A stretch of 64,000 bases of DNA from the NCBI RefSeq assembly GCF_051020955.1, contig NC_135028.1:1054001-1118000 (forward strand), written 5' to 3'. Below, one piece after another: positions 55,970 to 64,000 of this stretch; the stretch's first letter is position 1; the number at the start of each line of letters is the position of its first letter. A program made the translations under genes and the position numbers. This stretch comes from Megalopta genalis. Its lineage: Eukaryota; Arthropoda; Insecta; Hymenoptera; Halictidae. The notes beneath the pieces were generated by a model. That model searched no databases and was not told the DNA's origin. It saw nothing but the letters and a program-made list of their open reading frames with translations.

Positions 55970-56240
55970 TTATTTCGTGAAATATATATATAACAATATA
56001 TGTAATAATAGTGATACAAATATATATATATATATAATTTTATTATTATTATTTATTAAGGGTAATATATAAAAATATATATAGTAATAATAATAATACA
56101 AAAATGTATATATATTTTATTATTACTATTTATTTTTTATTATATGTTATAGTATTTTATTTGATTATTATTACATATATATTTGTACTATTTATTATTA
56201 TATATATTTTTATATATATTTTATATATATATTTTTTTTC
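55970..56240. repeat. AT-rich microsatellite (TATATA/TTATTA)
   Basis: About 270 bases of ATATAT and ATTATTATT motifs following a half AGTAATGTCTCCC-type element (55850-55965). Confidence 0.85.
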
Positions 56241-56639
56241 TATTTTCGTAAAATTAACCCGTTAAATTGAGGGCCGCGCGAGCCTCATAAGGGTGACACT
56301 GATTTTTGCCTAGGTCTCGAAATTCATTTTCATAGCAATACATTCAACAAACCGCATATTACTAGCACTTGTAATATGCAACAAACTGAAACAAATATTT
56401 CCAGCGATTAATTTTAACTTCCCAAATTCGATCGCATTAACTAAACGATTTTCGCATCGCTAGAATTTTTGAGGTTAATATCCGACACGTGACGCGTCAA
56501 TCCACCGAACAACCACCGAGCGAGACGAAACGAGATACTCGTTCCGCAAAGCCAAAGAAAATAAACGAATTTTTCCGTCGGAAAATAAATAATCACAATA
56601 ATCACAATATAATCGTCCTCCGAGAAAATTAACCTAAAG

Positions 56640-58300
56640 AAAGGGTTATCCGAGAGCGCGAATCGAATCGCGGTTGCGAAGAGTCGAAAAAAAAGAAATG
56701 AGCCGAAAAGCGTTCCGCCGGTCGTCGAAAGGGAACGGCTATAACAGACACAACGGACTTGGCGGCGCTCAACGGCCGCCTATTTTTACCAGCGCCGGTA
56801 TAAAGTATACCGCCGGCGGTGGTTACATAACAGCTAAACAAACCGCTGCCAATTATTATAAACAATCCGGCCGGTTTGCGATTGGCAGCGAGCGTCGACC
56901 GCAGCCGCGACGCTTCGCGGCGCGCCGCTGCGGCGGCGGTGTGTGCGCGCCGCGTCACGCAGCGGCCGCCGCGTCTGCCTCGAATTGGTATGCGAGCGCG
57001 CGGGCGAAACCGAGCCGCGCGGCTCGCCAACTATTTTGCGGACCTGGTCTTCCACGAAATTAGAAGCATCTCGTTATGGTCTTGGAAGCGCGCATGGCCC
57101 GTTCGACGGGTCCATGAGCATCGCATCGATCGAACGAAACAACCGCGCGGCCACTTTTCCCGCACACTGTTCGAACGCGTTCGAACGCCGCGTGCGTTTA
57201 ATAATACACCGGTGATGCAACCGCGATCTCATGTCTCACCGCGTATTTTTAAAGTCTATTCTCGCCATTAACATCCCCCCCCCCCCCTCCCGGCTAGCAC
57301 GCGTCACGCGTCTGTGACGGGCCGTCCCGTTAACGTCGACGAGATTCGCGCAATTTTTCGGACCGACGCTGACACTCGGAACTGAGGCGACACTAGCGCC
57401 ACCGGCGGCATCCGCGCGCTCTAGAAAGCCGCGGCGCGTCGAAGCGACTTAATTCAACCGAAACTAGAAAGTTAATATATTTAGAACGATATAAAATATA
57501 GAATATAAATTACAGAGAATCAACCGGTGATTAATCGATCACAGAATAATATTAGAACTCTTTGCTAATCGAATTCATAGTTCGTTCGAATACATTGCAG
57601 CGAAAATGAACGTTCGAAATTGGTGGAAAAATAGCGTCACCCGTGTGCGCGACCGCCGCGGCGCTGCTGTTGCGCAGTGGGATGCGCAGAAGTCCTGTTC
57701 CGTGCATCGTGCGCGAGAGTTTCGAACGTCGCGTTTTATCCGCTGGAAAATCCTGGAACTTTGTGACAACTTTCGGAGATTCGACGACGCTTTCGGTCTG
57801 ATATTTTTCACCGTTTCGCGTCGCTCTTGTGTTTCTAATTGCCGTTCTTTCGCGTTCGTTTCTCTTTCGCGTCGAGACGCGCAACGGTTCGCGGAGCGCG
57901 GACATAACCTCGCGAGCTCTCCTCCGTCCGTAAACCTTCGAATTCGCGTCTCTTTCGTGTGTCACGATAAATACCGTCGATAAATACGCGCATATTTTTA
58001 TCGATTCGCGAACGTGTCGTCGACAACTTTGGGACTCGAATCCGGCGAAGAAACGATCGACTTCCGGCGCGATTCACTTTCGCTGCCGTTCGACGAGAAA
58101 CAGCTGCTGCGCAGTTCCGCAAACGACCGCCGGTAGATTCTGCGACGTTTATTACCATCGTTACGTAACCGCGTCGGGAAACGCGCGATTTACGGAGCCC
58201 GACTTTCGCGTCGATAATTTCTCCAACATCTTCGCGGCCCAAACGGTATGTCACCAACAAATCGATCCACAATTTTCTGATTTTCACACGATCACTGTAC
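56640..58300. other. CpG-rich block without a supported gene
   Basis: Long ORFs occur on both strands because of GC composition; none has a recognisable domain. It contains the near-palindrome GCCGGTATAAAGTATACC at about 56795-56812 and a C-tract at 57277-57290. It could be a promoter or enhancer block. Confidence 0.35.
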
Positions 58301-59134
58301 TCGTCACACGTGTCTATATGGGGAGGGGGGAGAAGAAAAGCATAAATCTGCTCCGCGAGCGACTGTTCGCGTTTTTCTCGTTATTTTCTGCGATAAAGAA
58401 AAACAAGCGAATATTCTCACACAGCTGGGAGGGAGGGGGGAGAGATACTATTATATATGATAGGTTAGAAACGAAAAAGGTATTTAGGAGACTGTTAGGC
58501 GAGTCGTAACATCATGCAGGTCGCGCGACGCGAATGGTGTCAGGGGAAAAAAGAAAAATGGCCGCGGCGATCTTGTTCCGCGATCGGATGAGACGCGGAA
58601 CAGGATCCTCGTTTTTTCAGCGATTAACATCTGTTTCCGATCGTGCTTCTATTTTTTCCCCGTCTCGTCGAGCATAACCGGCCAGCTCGAGTGGTTAGTT
58701 AGCAGCATCAATCGAGCCTAAAAATACCTTGCGAGGGTGTCGGCGATCGAAACGTTCTGTTACACGTTCCTGCGACCGAATATGTGTACGTGTGTGTGTG
58801 TGCGTGTGTGTGCGTGTCAGAGTGAACGAAAACAGCGCAATCTGTCTAGGTTAATGGAAGAGCGAATTCCTACTAAATATACGCAGAGAGAAGGACACAA
58901 GCCAGCGGACGATCGTGTCCAATCAGCGGTCTCCTCCTCCGTATCACTTAGTCGTTGCACGATCCTTGGATCTTCCTTCGCCGAACAATGTAAAACTCGG
59001 TCTATCTTCTGGTCGCGACCTTGAGCACTATCGGTACCGTTTTTTATCGATCCGGTTCTTCTGGTACCGCACAGAGTCCGTCGAGAGATCGATTTCTCGA
59101 TAAACGCGTTGATCTTTTCGCGTGTGATCTCTTT

Positions 59135-59345
59135 TTTATTATTATTATTATTGTTATTATTATCGATATTATTATTACAATTATTATGATTGATATTATT
59201 CTTCTTCTTATTATTATTGGTATTATTATTTTTATTATTATTATTGGTATTATTATTTTTATTATTATTATTGATATTATTATTTTTATTATTATTATTA
59301 TCGATATTATTATTATTATTATTATTATAGTTTACGACGACGATA
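59135..59345. repeat. ATT microsatellite
   Basis: About 210 bases of (TTA)n with GATATTATTATTTTT interruptions. The Ile-rich ORF across it is an artefact. Confidence 0.95.
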
Positions 59346-60255
59346 ATTATTACATTATTACCATTACAGTATAGTTATTATAATTACGATTATATTACGA
59401 TTACGATTTCAATTACAACAATAATTATTATTACGTCGTCGCCAATGGGAAAAAGATTCTCGCCCCGAGGGAGAAAGAATGATTAAAAGCGAACTACTCG
59501 AACGGAGACAATTGAACTCGACAGATATGACCGGTGGTCGATGGAAAGTTAGTCCTTCTTTTCTTTTCTTTTTTTTCTTTTTTTTACCTAAGTATTTCGG
59601 ACGACCGTTCGGTTCGGGGTTTGGACCTTAGACTGGGCAGCTGCCGCCAAAAATGTGGACTAGTATACCGGGCGTCGGTACGGTGGCGCCGACCTGACGG
59701 CGGGTTTCCACGGCTCGACGCGCGACATTTATGGCACAACCCCCGCCAGCGGAACGCGATTGGTCGAGATCCGGAGCCTTCCTTCTTTCCCTGACTGCGG
59801 ACGACGAGCCGCGTCCGCCCGCGAAATCGTCTGCGCGCTCGCGTTTTTACGCCTACACTGCGCGGCTATTTTTTTTTCATCTTCGTCGTTCACGTTTCTT
59901 TTCTTTTTTAATCGGAGAATAATAAAATTTTTTATCGGAATCGCGAGCGCGGGTTGTTCGAGCGATAGTTGGAGTCGATTTTTAGCAATTTTTTAGCTCC
60001 GGATTTCGCGGAGGATTCGGGCCTGAGTCGGGCCGAGCTTCTTCTCGTTGCAATGTCAAGGACGGCCGCTGATTGTTCTCGTCGGCGGGTCCGTTTAAGT
60101 GCTCGCTGAAGTGAGAATGTATGGAAGTGTTGAACATGGATTTCCGTTGCATCGTATTATTGCTGGATCTATTTTTTTCTTGTAGAAATAACGCCGGCCG
60201 AAGAATCGAGGAAAGAAGAAGAAGGAAAGAGGAGGAAGAAGAATCGAAGAGCTTT

Positions 60256-60269
60256 AATAAAGAAATAAA
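60256..60269 (+). terminator. Possible plus-strand poly(A) site
   Basis: Two AATAAA hexamers (60256-60261, 60264-60269) are followed by GTGGTGTGCGTTGT. A TTCTTGTAG acceptor-like site lies 75 bases upstream. This looks like a terminal exon of an unidentified, probably non-coding, plus-strand transcript. Confidence 0.3.
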
Positions 60270-60837
60270 ATAGAATGTGGTGTGCGTTGTTTATTAACCC
60301 TTTGCACTAGGAGCGAAGAATTAACCCTTTGCTTACTTAACACGAAATTTGTTCTGACGGTATTTCCATCGTGTATGCATTTTATATACGGGGCGAGTCG
60401 CAAATTAGCAGCGCGAGCGAGTCACAATTTTTCAACCCCTTCCGATGGTCTCATCGAAGTTAATTAATTTTAATTAATGACAAGAAATTGCAATCGTTTA
60501 AAACAAATTGATCTTCGATAAAGAAAACAAGGACGCCGTTATATTTTTAAACGAGACCAGTTTTATTTTAACTTCATAGTAGGGGATGTTTTTTTTTTAT
60601 TTAACCACCCGCTATAATAATGACCTTCGGATGACATTGAAGGAGAAATTGCCATGACAGCTGCAATGTTTGAAATAATATTCGGCGACGGAAAACACCG
60701 AGGCCTCGCGTGTGACCTAATCGCGTGTAAACATAAACAAATGAACGTAAACATTGCGAATGCTGACCAAAGAAAGGCTAGAAACGAAAGTAATCGAAGA
60801 AATGCAAGAGTCATTCTCGTTCTATCAGGGAGATAAT

Positions 60838-61318
60838 TTAAGGACGCACAAGTGCTAGATCATCGTAGCTGCGAAAGAAGTCATAGTAGAAGGGGTTGAA
60901 CTAAGCAGCTTGAGCTTGACGTGTCCAAGGAGGGACTCATTGTCAGAGGTCGACTTTCTCTGAATAATGACTTCGTGTCGCATTCGTTCAACCTTGGGCT
61001 GGATTCGTCTGTAACGGACTCAAGGTCGCTGTATAGTGACTGCCATTATTACTCGAACGCTCTTTAGAACGCAATAATTTTTTCAAAAATAGAATAAACG
61101 ATTTGGAGATTTTTTTAGATGACAAAGGGATATATATATGTATACTATTATATTAGTAGTATATTATTATATTATATTATTATTACAATATTAGTACTAT
61201 TATTATTAAACAATATTAGTATTGTATAGTATTAGTATTGTTATAGTATTAAGCAATATATTGCTACTATTGCTAATACTAATATTGCTAATATTGCTAA
61301 TATTATTATAGCTATTGC

Positions 61319-61351
<33 letters not shown>

Positions 61352-62230
61352 TAGCAATTAATAATAGATAATACTAATATTGCTTAATAATAATAGTACT
61401 AATATTGCTATTGCTTATTCTAAGCAATAGCAAAATTTGGAAATGAAGCATTCTACTTATGGTTTAGTATACTAATCCCTCTAACACTGCATTTTGAAAA
61501 GTATCCGAATATTAACGGGAGTCACTTGACTCTCGCGGAAATTTTCGATGCGTGACAGAGTCGACCTTGACGCGGTCAAGGTCGCGAACGATCTATATGT
61601 TCCTCGAGATTATATATCCGCTACGGATATATGTATAACGACTGTATATAATACACCGAACAGGGTTCTGTACAATTTTTATTTGATAGAATTTAACATT
61701 ATATACACGGAGGCTGCGAAATTCTAAGGAAAAGTGAAATGCTCTTTACGAAGTCAGCGATGAAATGCCAACAAATATTAAAATAGACCGTTGCCTCCAC
61801 GTGTTATTTTCTTCGCATAGATAACATTTTGAAACAGCTTCGCGCGATGATGAAAAGACATTTGCATTTTGCACATTATCAAGTTAAATATGCTCTCGTG
61901 AAATGAGATATTTTTGATAATAATTGCTAGTAAATTATTAGTAATTATTGGTAATAATATATATTAAAATATATTTTATTATTATATACTATATATTATT
62001 ATTATGTATTTATTAATAATGTAACTTAAATAAAATAAATATTATAATGAATTATCATTTTATTAGCGCGTTTCTTCGTCGACCCAATGAAAAAGGTCGA
62101 ACTACTTAAAAAATTAACTTCGTTCGACGATTTCAAGCTGCAAATGATTGATATAACATACTCAAATCAAGCACGATGAAATAATATTAATAATATTGAT
62201 AAAACAATGCGAAATAAGAGAAAAGGAACT

Positions 62231-62271
<41 letters not shown>

Positions 62272-63270
62272 ATAAAGAAAAGGGACGATGAAATGAGAAA
62301 AATAAAGAAGAAGAAGAAAACGAAGCTAAAGGATAATGTTCCTCTGAATACGACTACAGACTGCAGTCCTCGAGGTGGATGCAAATGAAGTCTAAGTTTA
62401 CGCATCTTACCTCAATGTTATCTTTGATTTGTGATGTCTAATTCCAGGCGTCTACGAAAACACGACTGGACCAGCGGAATTCGATCTGAGACCTCCAAAT
62501 TCAGTCTGCTCGATTCCGCACCTGAACCGTCACAGTCACGGTTCTTTCCAGATATTTTTCTGGTTATAGTAAGTTCTCCTTAATTGACGCTCGGATTGTG
62601 CACAAAAATGGAGAATTTGGGTATATATAGCTAGAATTATTATTACCAATATTATTGTTACTATATATATAGTAATAATAATAGTATTATTATACTATAT
62701 TATACTATATATATTATAAATATTATACTATTATACTATTGTTATACTATACTATTAATACTACATTATTACTATATATATAGTAATAATAATATTACTA
62801 TATAATATTATTACAGTAACAATTTAAACTATGTATACCCAAATTATATTATAGCCAGCTATGTATACCTAGCTTATATTATAATTTAAATTATTATATT
62901 ATAGCTCATACACAGTTTAAATATTTATTTATTATACCGAGCGAATTTTGCTAGAATAATTCAATACTTTCGAGATCGATTTCGCGAGGCACAAAAATTT
63001 CCATTACTATTTCTGTGTTACCCGCAACATTATCAATAATATATTGGTAAGAGTATATTAAAAATTGAAAATGAAATAAGCTTATAATTAACGCCATAGT
63101 ATTCAAGAATAAAAGAGCCTAGCTTTTATGAATTCAAATTGAAAATATGTTGAGTATTTTCACGTAAGTCCTCCTATACCTCGTCTGTGGATACATCCCC
63201 TGTAAATGGCTAGACTCGTCTAACAGTTTGAACGTTTCGCCGTGGATGGCGCCAACAGTCCAAAGAAAAA
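60838..63270 (-). CDS. Unrecognised minus-strand gene, 3' exons only
   Basis: Exon 62451-62411 (acceptor GTTTTCGTAG, donor GAG|GTAAGA) joins in frame to exon 61008-60855 (acceptor CGTTACAG). The join reads TPGIRHHKSKITLR, then RIQPKVERMRHEVIIQRKST and SDNESLLGHVKLKLL, and reaches a TAG at 60855. The composition is strongly protein-like and basic. A possible earlier exon, 63270-63164, reads GAIHGETFKLLDESSHLQGM then YPQTRYRRTY and would end in phase 0, as the next exon needs. The end of the last exon is open in a second frame too (FNPFYYDFFRSYDDLALVRP then TAA at 60838), reachable through an acceptor at 60901 (GCTTAG). I do not recognise the family. The 5' exons would lie beyond the window. 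The two-exon join is moderately sure, the rest weak. Confidence 0.4.
61130..61440. repeat. ATT/TAGTA microsatellite in the intron of the unrecognised gene
   Basis: About 300 bases of TATTAGTATT, GCTAATATT and TATATA motifs. Confidence 0.9.
62233..62270. repeat. GA microsatellite
   Basis: About 38 bases of (GA)n. Confidence 0.9.
62566..62910. mobile_element. Partial AGTAATGTCTCCC-type arm running into an AT block
   Basis: TAGTAAGTTCTCCTTAATTG, ACGCTCGGATTGTGCACAAA and AATGGAGAATTTGGG form a left arm. It is followed by TATATAGTAATAATA repeats to about 62910. No right arm is found. Confidence 0.6.
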
Positions 63271-63329
63271 CTGATTTCACGTAACAAGCGCATAGGGTGA
63301 TATATGCATAGAATTATATTATAGCTATG

Positions 63330-63460
63330 TTTTTAGAGATAGAATATGTATAGATACAATATATATAAGATATAATATATTATAATATGTTTTATAATAA
63401 ATTATATATAATATAATATATTTTATAATAAATTATATATAATATAATATAATATATTGC
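63330..63460. repeat. TATAATATA microsatellite
   Basis: About 130 bases of ATATAATATATTATA, including a 34-bp tandem duplication of TTTTATAATAAATTATATAT. Confidence 0.9.
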
Positions 63461-64000
63461 AACTTGTGAACTTCGCTGTAGAAAATAGTTTCTTCACAAA
63501 CTATAGCGATTCCCATTAATATTAGGACGCTTCTTAAAACGCGATTACTTTTTTAAAACTAGATTAAACGGTCTGAATTTTTTCTAGACGATAGAAAGAC
63601 TAGTATACTAGACAATGACTAAAAAATACTTTGTTACAATTTTGCCATTACTTAGAACGATGAAACAAAATAAAAGACTCTCGGTTTTTAACTTTTTTTT
63701 ATCGGAGCCTATAACGAAAAATTAAAAAATGTGTTTAGTAAATCTCGGTAGAATTCTGAGCTCAAGGACACTTCAAGGTTACAGCATTGCAGGTCATTGA
63801 ACTCATCGTGATACTAGCTAAAAGATCATTTTGACTTTTTATTGAAAGAGTAAATAATTAAAAAATTTTGATACTCGAAAAATCGTATACAATCAATTGT
63901 TCAGTCAGGCAATTAATTCTATTCAATTAGGCAACTAGTCGTATTCGATTAGGTCCGCATTATTTTCCGATAGCTATAGATACTTCGCAATTAGGTAATA
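63461..64000. other. Right edge of the window, no feature recognised
   Basis: AT-rich sequence, probably intronic to the unrecognised minus-strand gene if it extends to the right. AAAGACTCTCGGTTTTTAAC near 63671 resembles AAAAGTCTCTCGTCTTTTAA at 50102, suggesting one more dispersed repeat. Confidence 0.4.

Noticed and set aside
56629..57271. ORFs of 129-133 codons on both strands in the CpG-rich block
   Set aside because: Ala/Arg-rich composition in all frames, no domain, no splice-site support.
62447..62575. A plus-strand exon after ATTCCAG reading VYENTTGPAEFDLRPPN
   Set aside because: It overlaps the better-supported minus-strand exon 62451-62411 only at its edge, but the frame then runs into a mobile-element arm and stops, and no partner exon was found.
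1..64000. CRISPR arrays, bacterial-type operons or defence systems
   Set aside because: The tandem repeats lack unique spacers of constant length and all recognised genes are intron-containing animal genes.

Overview
The window is nuclear DNA from an animal, almost certainly an insect and most likely a hymenopteran (bee or ant type). The genes are split by GT-AG introns of about 65 bp to several kb, the proteins match insect-type archease, E2F1, MRG15 and PP1-beta, and the intergenic DNA is full of GA/CT and AT microsatellites and short inverted-repeat elements. The species call is inference. I see no prokaryotic operon, CRISPR array, rRNA gene or convincing tRNA gene.

Layout. 1-1370: the last three coding exons of archease on the + strand. 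1370-7360: non-coding upstream part of E2F1, GC-rich at 1950-2850, with two perfect E2F-type sites and many microsatellites. 7383-10754: complete seven-exon coding region of an activator E2F (442 aa), followed by about 3-4 kb of probable 3' UTR with two extended Pumilio-type elements and long GA tracts. 15906-17351: complete six-exon MRG15 (336 aa). 18424-24874: complete five-exon PP1-beta catalytic subunit (328 aa; flapwing type), followed by a probable 3.3 kb 3' UTR. 28-64 kb: repeat-dominated DNA holding a minus-strand gene whose short exons I assembled by hand from splice signals and phase. Coding exons lie at 48565-48466, 48385-48232 and 47525-47437, then either a terminal exon at 43738-43584 (165 aa product) or exons 34351-34208 and 33550-33288 (about 249 aa product). 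Size and composition suggest the insect thick-filament protein myofilin; this is a tentative name. MEF2-type sites paired with E-boxes lie 4-6.5 kb upstream of its ATG, as expected for a muscle gene. At 60838-63270 there is a second, unrecognised minus-strand gene represented by two or three small 3' exons.

The four left-hand genes are transcribed on the + strand and do not form a pathway: tRNA-ligase cofactor, cell-cycle transcription factor, chromatin reader and phosphatase. PP1-beta and the myofilin-like gene converge. PP1-beta regulates myosin in flies and myofilin is a thick-filament protein, but I see no sequence evidence that the two are co-regulated.

The repeats fall into three main inverted-repeat families: (i) elements with GGGTGTCC-type ends and arms of 100 nt or more; (ii) elements ending near ACAGTAATGTCTCCCTAATT, many with an expanded AT microsatellite in the middle and some in tandem; (iii) a TTAA-flanked, piggyBac-like element. 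Several independent tandem arrays with units of 5, 14, 19, 28, 48, 106/143 and 156 bp fill the introns.
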